Part shown: positions 41,919-50,349 of the stretch, one piece after another | Position numbering within the stretch: the stretch's first letter is position 1 | How the letters are laid out: every line of letters starts with the position of its first letter | Origin: Lelliottia sp. JS-SCA-14 | GTDB taxonomy: Bacteria > Pseudomonadota > Gammaproteobacteria > Enterobacterales > Enterobacteriaceae | Length of the DNA: 64,000 bases | NCBI RefSeq assembly: GCF_035593345.1 | Contig: NZ_CP141606.1 | Location: 4,774,001-4,838,000 of the forward strand | Reading direction: 5' to 3' | The notes under the pieces: generated by a model | Database searches by the model: none | Told to the model about the DNA's origin: nothing | The model's input: the letters and a program-made list of their open reading frames with translations, nothing else | Translations under genes and position numbers: made by a program

Positions 41919-42749
41919 ATGCACACCATCACCAACGCCTGGTTCGTCCAGGGCATGATCAAAGCCACCACCGACGCCTGGCTGAAAGGCTGGGACGAGC
42001 GCAACGGCGGCAACCTGACGCTGCGCCTCGACGATGCCGATATCGCACCGTTCGAAGCCGATTTCCACCAGAAACCGCGCTATATCGCCCTGAGCCAGCC
42101 GATGCCGCTGCTGGCCAACACGCCGTTTATCGTCACCGGTTCCGGCAAATTCTTCCGCAACGTCCAGCTCGATCCAGCCGCCAATTTAGGCATCGTAAAA
42201 GTGGACAGCGACGGCGCGGGCTACCACATTCTTTGGGGGCTGACCCACGAAGCGGTACCGACCTCTGAGCTTCCGGCGCACTTCCTCTCCCACTGCGAGC
42301 GCATCAAGGCGACGGACGGCAAAGACCGCGTGATCATGCACTGCCACGCGACCAACCTGATCGCCCTGACCTATGTGCTGGAAAACAGCACCGATTTCAT
42401 CACCCGCAAACTGTGGGAAGGCAGCACCGAGTGTCTGGTGGTGTTCCCGGACGGCGTGGGCATTCTTCCGTGGATGGTGCCAGGCACGGATGAAATCGGC
42501 GAAGCCACCGCGCAAGAGATGCAGAAACATTCCCTGGTTCTGTGGCCATTCCACGGCGTGTTCGGCAGCGGCCCGACGCTGGATGAAGCGTTTGGCCTGA
42601 TCGACACCGCCGAGAAGTCGGCGGAAGTGCTGGTGAAGGTCTATTCCATGGGCGGAATGAAGCAGACCATCACCCAGGAAGAGCTGATTGCGCTGGGTAA
42701 ACGCTTCGGCGTCACCCCGCTGAAATCGGCGTTAGAGCTGTACAAATAA
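41919..42749 (+). CDS. rhaD: rhamnulose-1-phosphate aldolase
   Basis: A 276-residue class II aldolase splitting L-rhamnulose-1-phosphate to DHAP and L-lactaldehyde. Zinc ligands are His141 and His143 in MHCHATN and His212 in [10 protein letters not shown]; Glu117 in VPTSELPAH is the catalytic acid. I start at [11 protein letters not shown] because it aligns with the E. coli start. An ATG three codons earlier (41910) lies too close (2 nt) to the AGGA site, while 41919 is 11 nt from it, so the choice is not certain. Confidence 0.96.
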   Translation: MHTITNAWFVQGMIKATTDAWLKGWDERNGGNLTLRLDDADIAPFEADFHQKPRYIALSQPMPLLANTPFIVTGSGKFFRNVQLDPAANLGIVKVDSDGAGYHILWGLTHEAVPTSELPAHFLSHCERIKATDGKDRVIMHCHATNLIALTYVLENSTDFITRKLWEGSTECLVVFPDGVGILPWMVPGTDEIGEATAQEMQKHSLVLWPFHGVFGSGPTLDEAFGLIDTAEKSAEVLVKVYSMGGMKQTITQEELIALGKRFGVTPLKSALELYK

Positions 42750-42756
42750 CAACATC

Positions 42757-42783
42757 GCGCCCCGCTCATTGAGACGGGGCGAA
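42757..42783 (+). other. GC-rich hairpin after rhaD
   Basis: The stem CGCCCCG (42758-42764) / CGGGGCG (42775-42781) has no following T-run, so it is not a standard terminator. It may protect the rhaBAD mRNA end or partly attenuate transcription into the ABC-transporter genes. Confidence 0.6.
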
Positions 42784-42833
42784 AAAACACCTGCAAACCC
42801 TACACATGTCATCTATCTAGTGGAGTAAAAGCA

Positions 42834-43820
42834 ATGAAAACAAAGATAAGCTTAATCCTCACCGTTGCCGCTCTGGCGTTGTCCGGTTCCGCACTTGCAG
42901 AAGTGAAAATCGCCCTCGTGGCGAAATCTCTCGGAAATGGATTCTTCGAGGCAGCGAACGTTGGCGCGCAGGAGGCGGCCAAAGAATTGGGTGATGTGAA
43001 AGTAATTTATACCGGCCCGACCACCACCACCGCCGAAGCGCAGATCGAAGTGCTGAACGGCTTGATCGCCCAGGGGGTAGATGCGATCGCCATCTCCGCC
43101 AACGATCCTGACGCGCTGGTGCCGGTGCTGAAAAAAGCGATGCAGCGCGGGATCAAAGTGGTTTCATGGGATTCCGGCGTGGCGAAAGCCGGGCGTCAGA
43201 TCCACCTCAATCCCTCCAATAATGCGCTGATCGGTGAAACCAACGTCAAGCTGGCCGCCGAGGCGTTGAAAGCCCTGAACGTCGACAAAGGCGAAGTGGC
43301 CGTTCTGAGCGCCACCCCGACCTCCACCAACCAGAACACCTGGATTGCCGAGATGAAAAAGGTGCTGCCGCAGTACCCGTCCGTCAATCTGGTGACCGTG
43401 GCCTATGGCGACGATCTGTCGGACAAGAGCTACCGCGAAGCGGTCGGCCTGCTGAAAACCTACCCGGATCTGAAAGTGATCGTCTCCCCGTCGTCGGTCG
43501 GGATCGTGGCCGCTGCGCAGGCGGTGAAGGATCAGGGCAAGATTGGCAAAGTGTACGTGACCGGCCTGGGCCTGCCGTCTGAAATGGCCGGCGCGGTGAA
43601 ATCCGGGGCGAGCAAAAGCTTCGCCATCTGGAACCCGATCGACCTGGGCTACGCCGCCACCTATTTAGCCGACGATCTGGTGAAAGGCACCGCCACCAAA
43701 GACGAAGCCAGCATGGGCAAACTGGGCAAAGTGAAGCTCGATGCCGACGGCAGCGGCGCAATGGCCGAGCCGTTCGTCTACGATGCGAGCAATATTGATA
43801 AGTTCTCAAAAATCTTCTGA
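42834..43820 (+). CDS. rhamnose ABC importer, periplasmic binding protein
   Basis: A 328-residue sugar-binding protein of the CUT2 / LsrB-like group (peripBP_4 fold). The signal peptide MKTKISLILTVAALALSGSA ends at about LA (22), with the mature protein starting EVKIALVAKSLGN. The GPTTTTAEAQIEVLNGLIAQ and AISANDPDALVPVLKKA segments are typical. Its place after rhaD and before an ATPase and two permeases, plus likeness to the rhizobial RhaS binding protein (a name that clashes with the regulator), supports L-rhamnose as ligand. Confidence 0.9.
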   Translation: MKTKISLILTVAALALSGSALAEVKIALVAKSLGNGFFEAANVGAQEAAKELGDVKVIYTGPTTTTAEAQIEVLNGLIAQGVDAIAISANDPDALVPVLKKAMQRGIKVVSWDSGVAKAGRQIHLNPSNNALIGETNVKLAAEALKALNVDKGEVAVLSATPTSTNQNTWIAEMKKVLPQYPSVNLVTVAYGDDLSDKSYREAVGLLKTYPDLKVIVSPSSVGIVAAAQAVKDQGKIGKVYVTGLGLPSEMAGAVKSGASKSFAIWNPIDLGYAATYLADDLVKGTATKDEASMGKLGKVKLDADGSGAMAEPFVYDASNIDKFSKIF

Positions 43821-43828
43821 TGTGTTTT

Positions 43829-43894
43829 GTAGGCCGGATAAGCGTAGCGCCATCCGGCAAAACGGCGGGTGGCGCTGCCGCTTACCCGCCCTAC
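43829..43894. repeat. pair of REP-like palindromes inside the rhamnose ABC operon
   Basis: Units 43829-43858 (GTAGGCCGGATAAGCGTAGC onward) and 43865-43894 (GCGGGTGGCGCTGCCGCTTA onward) face each other between the binding-protein gene and the ATPase gene. The position resembles malE-malF, where REPs stabilise the binding-protein mRNA so that more of it is made than of the membrane parts. Confidence 0.82.
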
Positions 43895-43920
43895 AAAATC
43901 CCCTTTGATGGAGAACTCTC

Positions 43921-45432
43921 ATGACCGCATCCACCCCGCTGCTGGAGCTCAAGGGCATCACCAAGGTTTTCCCTGGTGTGCGCGCCCTGGAGAACGTGCA
44001 GCTTGAGCTTTGGCCCGGCAAAGTCACCGCCCTGATCGGCGAGAACGGCGCGGGCAAATCGACGCTGGTCAAAGTGATGACCGGGATTTACCAGCCCGAA
44101 GAGGGCGAAATCCTCTATAAAGCGATCCCCATTCATCTCCCGACGCCCGAATCGGCGCACAAGGTTGGGATTACCGCGATTCATCAGGAAACCGTGCTGT
44201 TCGATGAGCTGTCGGTGACCGAAAACATTTTTGTCGGCCAGTACCTGCACAAAGGCTTTTTCAAAAAGCTCGACTGGCCAGAGATGCACCGCCGGGCGCA
44301 GGAGATCCTCACGCGTCTGGAGGTGCAAATCGACCCGCGCGCGACGCTCAAAACCCTGAGCATCGCCCAGCGGCATATGGTGGCCATTGCCCGCGCCCTG
44401 TCGTTTGAGGCGCAGGTGGTGATCCTCGACGAACCCACCGCCGCCCTGTCGCAGCACGAAATCCTAGAGTTTTATCAGATCGTTGAGCGCCTCAAGCAGG
44501 AGGGGAAAGCGATCCTGTTTATCTCGCACAAGTTCGACGAGATTTTTGAGCTGGCAGACCACTACACCATTTTGCGCGACGGCGTGTTCGTCGGCGCAGG
44601 GGCGATCAACGACATCACCGAAGAGCGGATGGTGGCGATGATGGTGGGCCGGGCGATCACCCAGACCTTCCCGAAAGTGGCGTGCGAAAAAGGGGCGACG
44701 GTGCTGGAGGTGAAAGACCTCTGCCACCCGACCGAGTTCGCGCACATCTCGTTTTCTCTGCGCAAAGGCGAAATCCTCGGCTTTTACGGGCTGGTCGGCG
44801 CCGGGCGGACCGAACTGATGCAGGCGCTTTCCGGCGTGACCCGCCCCTCTTCCGGCGAAATCGTCCTCAACGGCATCGCGCAGCATTTCCGCCAGCCTGC
44901 CGACGCGATCCGCGCGGGGATTGTCTGCGTGCCGGAGGAGCGGCAAAAGCAGGGGGCGATTATTGAGCTGTCGATTGCCCAGAACATCAGTCTGCCGCAG
45001 CTGAGTAAACTCAACCCCGGCGGCGTGTTGAACCAGGATCGCGAATGGGCGCTGGCCGATGAGTACGCCCGACGCTTGCAGGTGAAAGCCTTTAGCTGGA
45101 AACAGCCGGTCGAGGCGCTCTCCGGCGGCAATCAGCAAAAAGTGGTGATCGGCAAATGGCTGGCGACGCATCCAGAGGTGATCATCCTCGATGAGCCGAC
45201 AAAAGGCATCGATATTGGCTCGAAAGCGGCCGTTCATCAGTTTATGTCCGAGCTGGTCGGCCAGGGGCTGGCGGTGATCATGGTCTCGTCGGAACTGCCG
45301 GAAGTGATGGGCATGGCCGATCGCATCATCGTCATGCACGAGGGGCTGATGGTGGCGGAATACCCGGCAGGCGGCGCGACGGCGGAAACCATCGTCAGCG
45401 CGGCCAGCGGCGCAAAACAGGAGGCCGCGTAA
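43921..45432 (+). CDS. rhamnose ABC importer, double ATPase subunit
   Basis: A 503-residue fusion of two ABC domains, as usual in CUT2 sugar importers (RbsA/MglA type). The first has Walker A GENGAGKST (40-48) and Walker B VVILDEPTAALS. The second has the degenerate P-loop GLVGAGRTE, the intact signature LSGGNQQKV and VIILDEPTKGID. The gene is RhaT in the rhizobial naming, not the symporter. Its stop overlaps the next permease start by 1 bp (TAATG). Confidence 0.93.
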   Translation: MTASTPLLELKGITKVFPGVRALENVQLELWPGKVTALIGENGAGKSTLVKVMTGIYQPEEGEILYKAIPIHLPTPESAHKVGITAIHQETVLFDELSVTENIFVGQYLHKGFFKKLDWPEMHRRAQEILTRLEVQIDPRATLKTLSIAQRHMVAIARALSFEAQVVILDEPTAALSQHEILEFYQIVERLKQEGKAILFISHKFDEIFELADHYTILRDGVFVGAGAINDITEERMVAMMVGRAITQTFPKVACEKGATVLEVKDLCHPTEFAHISFSLRKGEILGFYGLVGAGRTELMQALSGVTRPSSGEIVLNGIAQHFRQPADAIRAGIVCVPEERQKQGAIIELSIAQNISLPQLSKLNPGGVLNQDREWALADEYARRLQVKAFSWKQPVEALSGGNQQKVVIGKWLATHPEVIILDEPTKGIDIGSKAAVHQFMSELVGQGLAVIMVSSELPEVMGMADRIIVMHEGLMVAEYPAGGATAETIVSAASGAKQEAA

Positions 45433-46436
45433 TGTTCCAGTCACTCCTGAAACACCGCGAAGCCCTGCTGGGCGGCGTCATCGTGCTGATGATACTCGCC
45501 ATCGGCAGCCGGGTGCCGTCGTTTATCGCACCGGGAAATCTGGTCGAGATGTTTAACGACACCTCGATTCTGATCATCCTCGCGCTGGGCCAGATGATGG
45601 TCCTGCTGACCAAAGGCATCGACCTGTCGATGGCGGCCAATCTGGCGTTGACCGGGATGATTGTCGCCCTGATTAACTTCCACTACCCCGACGTGCCGGT
45701 CTGGGCGCTGCTGTTTCTCGCCACCGTACTCGGCCTGCTGATGGGTGTCATCAACGGCCTGCTGGTGTGGAAACTGGGGATCCCGGCGATTGTGGTGACG
45801 CTCGGCACCATGAGCATCTATCGCGGGATTATCTTTTTACTCACCGGCGGCGGCTGGGTGAACTCCAACCAGATGGGGGCGGATTTCCTCGCTCTGCCGC
45901 GCGCCTCCCTGCTCGGCCTGCCGGTCCTGAGCTGGTGTGCGATTGCCGCCCTGCTGCTGGTCGGCTATTTCCTGCGCTACAGCCGCACCGGACGCGCTCT
46001 GTACACCGCGGGCGGCAACGCCACGGCGGCGTATTACACCGGGATCAACGCGGGCAAAATGCAGTTCGTCAGCTTCTGCCTCTCGGGCGCGCTGGCCGGG
46101 TTCTGCGGCTATCTGTGGATCTCACGCTTCGCCGTCGCCTATGTCGACGTTGCCAACGGCTTTGAGCTGCAGGTCGTCGCCGCGTGCGTGATCGGCGGCA
46201 TCAGCACCATGGGCGGCACAGGCCGGGTGTTGGGCTGCCTGTTTGGCGCGTTGTTCCTTGGGGTGATCAACAACGCCCTGCCGGTGATCGGCGTTTCGCC
46301 GTTCTGGCAGATGGCGATTTCCGGAACGGTGATCGTGATTGCGGTGCTGCTCAATGAGCGCGGCAACAAACGCAAAGGACGGCTGATCCTGCGCGATGCC
46401 GCCCTGGCGCGGCAGAAACAGGCGGTGAACTCATGA
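45432..46436 (+). CDS. rhaP: rhamnose ABC importer, permease 1
   Basis: A 334-residue inner-membrane permease of the RbsC/AraH family with about ten hydrophobic helices. The EAA-like loop is replaced by the CUT2 pattern NGLLVWKLGIPAIVVTLGTM. It pairs with the next permease to form a heterodimeric channel. Starts at TAATG with the ATPase and overlaps the next gene by 4 bp. Confidence 0.92.
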   Translation: MFQSLLKHREALLGGVIVLMILAIGSRVPSFIAPGNLVEMFNDTSILIILALGQMMVLLTKGIDLSMAANLALTGMIVALINFHYPDVPVWALLFLATVLGLLMGVINGLLVWKLGIPAIVVTLGTMSIYRGIIFLLTGGGWVNSNQMGADFLALPRASLLGLPVLSWCAIAALLLVGYFLRYSRTGRALYTAGGNATAAYYTGINAGKMQFVSFCLSGALAGFCGYLWISRFAVAYVDVANGFELQVVAACVIGGISTMGGTGRVLGCLFGALFLGVINNALPVIGVSPFWQMAISGTVIVIAVLLNERGNKRKGRLILRDAALARQKQAVNS

Positions 46437-47437
46437 GCAAAATGATGACTACCGAAGAGATCAAAAACCAACCGACTTCGACGGGGATTTTCCAGCGCCT
46501 GCTGTGCTGGGAGGGCTTCCTGCTGGCGGTCACGCTGGCGGTGTTTATCGTCAACGCGATGGCCTCGCCCTACTTCCTCGACATCTGGAACCTGTCGGAT
46601 GCCACCTTCAACTTCACCGAAAAGGCGATCATCGTGCTGCCGATGGCGATGCTGATTATCGCCCGTGAAATCGACCTGTCGGTGGCGTCGACCATCGCGC
46701 TCAGCTCGACGGCGATGGGCTTTTGCGCGGCGGCGGGGGTGGATACGCCGCTACTGGTCTGCGTGGGATTAGGCGTCGGGCTGCTGTGCGGGCTGTTCAA
46801 CGGCTTTCTGGTGACGCGCTTTAACCTGTCGTCGATCGTGATCACCATCGGCACCATGAGCCTGTATCGCGGCATTACCTACATTTTGCTCGGCGATCAG
46901 GCGCTGAACACCTGGCCGGAGAGCTTCGCCTGGTTCGGGCAGGGCTACGTGTGGGGCGCGCTGTCGTTTGAGTTCGCGCTGTTTATCGTCCTGGCGGCGG
47001 TGTTTGCCTTCGTGCTGCATCGCACCAACTTTGGCCGCCGGACCTACGCCATCGGCAACAACCCGACCGGGGCGTGGTATTCGGGCATCAACGTAAAACG
47101 TCACAACCTGCTGCTGTTTGCGCTGGTGGGGCTGATGTCGGGCCTGGCCTCGGTGCTGCTCACCTCACGTCTCGGCAGCACCCGCCCGACCATTGCGATG
47201 GGCTGGGAGCTGGCGGTGGTGACGATGGCGGTGCTTGGCGGCGTCAATATTCTCGGCGGGTCCGGCAGCATGGTGGGCGTGATTATCGCCGCCTTCCTGA
47301 TGGGGCTGGTGACCTTTGGCCTGAGCCTGCTCAACGTGCCCGGCATTGTGATGTCGGTGATTATCGGCGCGATGCTGATTGTGGTGATTTCACTGCCGAT
47401 TATGACCCGCCGGATGTTGCAGCGAAGACGGATCTAA
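46433..47437 (+). CDS. rhaQ: rhamnose ABC importer, permease 2
   Basis: A 334-residue RbsC-type permease related to the preceding one, with the matching NGFLVTRFNLSSIVITIGTM loop and LGGVNILGGSGSMVG segment. A longer cytoplasmic N-terminus (about 20 residues) precedes the first helix. It starts at an ATGA overlap and ends the ABC block; a REP-like pair follows. Confidence 0.92.
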   Translation: MSKMMTTEEIKNQPTSTGIFQRLLCWEGFLLAVTLAVFIVNAMASPYFLDIWNLSDATFNFTEKAIIVLPMAMLIIAREIDLSVASTIALSSTAMGFCAAAGVDTPLLVCVGLGVGLLCGLFNGFLVTRFNLSSIVITIGTMSLYRGITYILLGDQALNTWPESFAWFGQGYVWGALSFEFALFIVLAAVFAFVLHRTNFGRRTYAIGNNPTGAWYSGINVKRHNLLLFALVGLMSGLASVLLTSRLGSTRPTIAMGWELAVVTMAVLGGVNILGGSGSMVGVIIAAFLMGLVTFGLSLLNVPGIVMSVIIGAMLIVVISLPIMTRRMLQRRRI

Positions 47438-47438
47438 A

Positions 47439-47506
47439 GCCGGGTGGCGCTGCGCTTACCCGGCCTACTTAACCGTAGGCCCGCGCAAGCGCAGCGCCGC
47501 CGGGCA
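47439..47506. repeat. pair of REP-like palindromes before the lactaldehyde reductase gene
   Basis: Units 47439-47468 and 47475-47506 in opposite orientation fill the gap after rhaQ. They contain GCCGGGTGGCGCTGCGCTTA and GTAGGCCCGCGCAAGCGCAG. A good GGAG precedes the next ATG. Confidence 0.8.
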
Positions 47507-47536
47507 TAAAAATCACAGTAATTAAGGAGAATTATC

Positions 47537-48685
47537 ATGAGCTTTATGTTGGCACTTCCGAAAATCAGCCTGCACGGCGCAGGCGCTATCGGCGATATGG
47601 TTAATCTGGTGGCGAGCAAACAGTGGGGCAAAGCGCTGATCGTCACCGACGGCCAGCTGGTCAAAATGGGCCTGCTCGACAGTCTGTTTACCGCTCTGGA
47701 CGCCCATCAGATGTCATATCACCTGTTTGATGACGTGTTCCCGAATCCGACGGAAGCGCTGGTGCAAAAAGGCTTCGCGGCGTATCAGAGCGCCGAATGT
47801 GACTACCTGATCGCCTTCGGCGGCGGTAGCCCGATTGATACGGCGAAAGCGATTAAAATCCTCACCGCCAACCCTGGCCCGTCGACCGCCTATTCTGGCG
47901 TCGGCAAGGTGAAAAACGCCGGTGTGCCGCTGGTGGCGATCAACACCACGGCAGGCACCGCGGCGGAGATGACCAGCAACGCGGTGATCATCGACAGCGA
48001 GCGCCAGGTGAAAGAGGTGATTATCGACCCGAATATCATCCCGGATATCGCCGTGGACGACGCCAGCGTGATGCTCGATATTCCCGCCTCCGTCACCGCC
48101 GCTACGGGGATGGACGCCCTGACCCACGCTATCGAAGCCTATGTTTCCGTGGGCGCGCACCCGCTCACGGACGCCAACGCCCTGGAGGCGATTCGCCTGA
48201 TCAGCCTCTGGCTGCCGAAAGCCGTCGACGAGGGACACAATCTGGAAGCACGCGAGCAGATGGCCTTCGGCCAGTATCTGGCGGGCATGGCCTTTAACAG
48301 CGCCGGTCTGGGCCTGGTTCACGCCCTGGCGCATCAGCCGGGCGCGACGCACAACCTGCCGCACGGCGTATGCAACGCCATCCTGCTGCCGATCATCGAA
48401 AACTTTAACCGCCCTAACGCCGTAGCCCGTTTTGCCCGCGTGGCGCAGGCGATGGGCGTGGAGACGCGCGGGATGAGTGACGAAGCGGCCAGCATGGAGG
48501 CGATCAACGCCATTCGCGCCCTGAGTACGCGCGTCGGCATTCCTTCCGGGTTCAGCAAACTCGGCGTCACCAAAGCCGATATCGAAGGCTGGCTGGACAA
48601 AGCCCTCGCCGACCCGTGTGCGCCGTGCAACCCGCGCACCGCCAGCCGCGACGAAGTCCGCGAGCTGTATCTGGAGGCCTTATGA
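47537..48685 (+). CDS. fucO: lactaldehyde reductase (iron-dependent alcohol dehydrogenase)
   Basis: A 382-residue group III Fe-ADH that reduces L-lactaldehyde, the RhaD product, to L-1,2-propanediol with NADH. The nucleotide motif is [14 protein letters not shown], and the iron ligands lie in [13 protein letters not shown] and [16 protein letters not shown]. In E. coli fucO is in the fucose locus and serves both sugars; here a homologue is inside the rhamnose locus. It overlaps rhaM by 4 bp, so the two are coupled. Confidence 0.94.
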   Translation: MSFMLALPKISLHGAGAIGDMVNLVASKQWGKALIVTDGQLVKMGLLDSLFTALDAHQMSYHLFDDVFPNPTEALVQKGFAAYQSAECDYLIAFGGGSPIDTAKAIKILTANPGPSTAYSGVGKVKNAGVPLVAINTTAGTAAEMTSNAVIIDSERQVKEVIIDPNIIPDIAVDDASVMLDIPASVTAATGMDALTHAIEAYVSVGAHPLTDANALEAIRLISLWLPKAVDEGHNLEAREQMAFGQYLAGMAFNSAGLGLVHALAHQPGATHNLPHGVCNAILLPIIENFNRPNAVARFARVAQAMGVETRGMSDEAASMEAINAIRALSTRVGIPSGFSKLGVTKADIEGWLDKALADPCAPCNPRTASRDEVRELYLEAL

Positions 48686-48996
48686 TCCGCAAAGCTTTTG
48701 TGATGCAGGTAAACCCGGACGCCCACGAGGAGTATCAGCGCCGCCACACCCCGATCTGGCCGGAGCTGGAGTCGGTGCTGAAAGACCACGGCGCGCACCA
48801 CTACGCCATTTATCTCGACAAAGAACGTCACCTGCTGTTTGCGACCGTGGAGATTGAATCGGAAGAGCGCTGGAACGCGGTGGCCAATACCGACGTGTGC
48901 CAGCGCTGGTGGAAACATATGCGCGACGTGATGCCCGCCAACCCGGACAACAGCCCGGTGAGTGCGGAGCTGAAAGAGGTGTTTTTCCTCGAGTAA
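48682..48996 (+). CDS. rhaM: L-rhamnose mutarotase
   Basis: A 104-residue dimeric enzyme that interconverts alpha and beta L-rhamnose anomers, supplying RhaA with its substrate form. Conserved features are [28 protein letters not shown] and QRWWKHM, with His and Tyr catalytic residues. I start at MIRKAF in the ATGA overlap with fucO, matching E. coli in length. Confidence 0.96.
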   Translation: MIRKAFVMQVNPDAHEEYQRRHTPIWPELESVLKDHGAHHYAIYLDKERHLLFATVEIESEERWNAVANTDVCQRWWKHMRDVMPANPDNSPVSAELKEVFFLE

Positions 48997-49010
48997 GGTG
49001 TTGTGTGATT

Positions 49011-49042
49011 GCCGGGTGGCGGCTGCGCCTTACCCGGCCTAC
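49011..49042. repeat. REP-like palindrome between rhaM and the raf permease
   Basis: GCCGGGTGGCGGCTGCGCCT continues to ACCCGGCCTAC between two convergent genes. It is the only terminator-like structure in the gap. Confidence 0.8.
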
Positions 49043-49048
49043 GAAAGA

Positions 49049-50305
49049 TTATGCTGCCGCTCTTGCGGCAGCGATTTCCTGCCTGCTGCTCAGCGTAAAC
49101 GCCGAGATGACCGTCACCGCCAGCACGAAACATCCGAGCATCAGATAGGTGTCCTGGAAACCGATCCGGTCATACATATTCCCGGCGAACGCCGAAAGGA
49201 ATATGGCCGCCGACTGTTTGGCAAAGTTGAAGCCAATCAGATAGATGGTCGCTGACAGACGGGTATCAAACACACCGGTGATGTATTTAAACGCCCCCAC
49301 CAGCAGGAAGGGTACTTCCAGCGCATGGAGCATTTTCAGAGCGATCACTTCCACCACGGTGGTGGCGAAGGACGAACCGATAATGCGCGTCGCCATAATC
49401 AGCCCGGCAATCAGCAGGGTGTTTTTCGCGCCGATGCGGTTAATGATCCACGGCGAGCAGAACATGATGATCGCGTTACAAATCTCCCCGGCTGTGGTCG
49501 CAAAACCAAAGGCGCGCGTTCCCTCTTCCGGCGTCGCAAAGAACGATTTGAAGAAGGTGGCAAACTGCTGATCGAAGACGTCATACACGCAGGCCACGCC
49601 AATTACGTACAGAATAAACATCCACATTTTGCGCTGACGGAACAGGGTGAAGACGGTTTTGGCGGTGATTTGCGGCTGGTTCGCCCCCAGCGCGTTCATC
49701 ACTTCAGCGGTCTGGTTTGGCTTCGGTTTGGCGACCACCAGCAGAAGCATCAGCAGCAGCGCCGCGCCGGAGCCCATCCAGAAGACATACGACGGATCGA
49801 TGCTGAACAACACCCCGCCCGTCGAAGCACACAGCCCCCAGCCCAGGCAGCCGAACATTCGCGCTTTGCCGTATTCGAAGAAGCTGTTGCGACTCACGCG
49901 CTCGATGTAGGCCTCAATCGCCCCCGATCCCGCTGAGAAGACAAAGCCGATATACAGCCCGCCGCTCAACGCCCCGAGCCAGATATTCATCTTCAGCAGC
50001 GGCGCGAAAACGTAGAGGAAGAACGGCGCGAACAAAAAGAGTAAAACCGCGATGATCCACAGCAGGTGTTTTTTCAGCCCCAGCTTGTCGGAAATGACGC
50101 CCAGCACCGGCTGGAAGGCAATCGCCGAGAGCGAAATGCAGGAGAAGACAATCCCGGTATGGGTTTTATTCAGGCCGATGATATCCGACAGCCAGATCGG
50201 CAGGAACGGAAAGCAGGTGGCCATAATGAAGAAGTAGAGAAAGAAGAACGCCCCGAAAATCCAGAAATTAGGGTTGTCTTTGTGGGTACAGGCAGTCGTG
50301 TTCAT
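49049..50305 (-). CDS. rafB: galactoside/proton symporter (raffinose or melibiose permease, LacY family)
   Basis: A 418-residue major-facilitator symporter of the oligosaccharide:H+ family (LacY, RafB, CscB, MelY). Twelve helices are seen. LacY key residues are kept: the glutamate of EAYIERVS (Glu126), the arginine of KARMFGCLGW (Arg144), the arginine of IINRIGAKN (Arg302), and His and Glu of MLHALEVP (His322, Glu325). Starts at MNTTACTHKDNPNFW. Its place after an alpha-galactosidase points to raffinose or melibiose; MelY, described from Enterobacter cloacae, is an alternative name. Confidence 0.88.
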   Translation of the reverse strand: MNTTACTHKDNPNFWIFGAFFFLYFFIMATCFPFLPIWLSDIIGLNKTHTGIVFSCISLSAIAFQPVLGVISDKLGLKKHLLWIIAVLLFLFAPFFLYVFAPLLKMNIWLGALSGGLYIGFVFSAGSGAIEAYIERVSRNSFFEYGKARMFGCLGWGLCASTGGVLFSIDPSYVFWMGSGAALLLMLLLVVAKPKPNQTAEVMNALGANQPQITAKTVFTLFRQRKMWMFILYVIGVACVYDVFDQQFATFFKSFFATPEEGTRAFGFATTAGEICNAIIMFCSPWIINRIGAKNTLLIAGLIMATRIIGSSFATTVVEVIALKMLHALEVPFLLVGAFKYITGVFDTRLSATIYLIGFNFAKQSAAIFLSAFAGNMYDRIGFQDTYLMLGCFVLAVTVISAFTLSSRQEIAAARAAA

Positions 50306-50349
50306 TATTTTTATCCTCAACTCAGGGCCAGTCGCCCGGCCCATCACCC

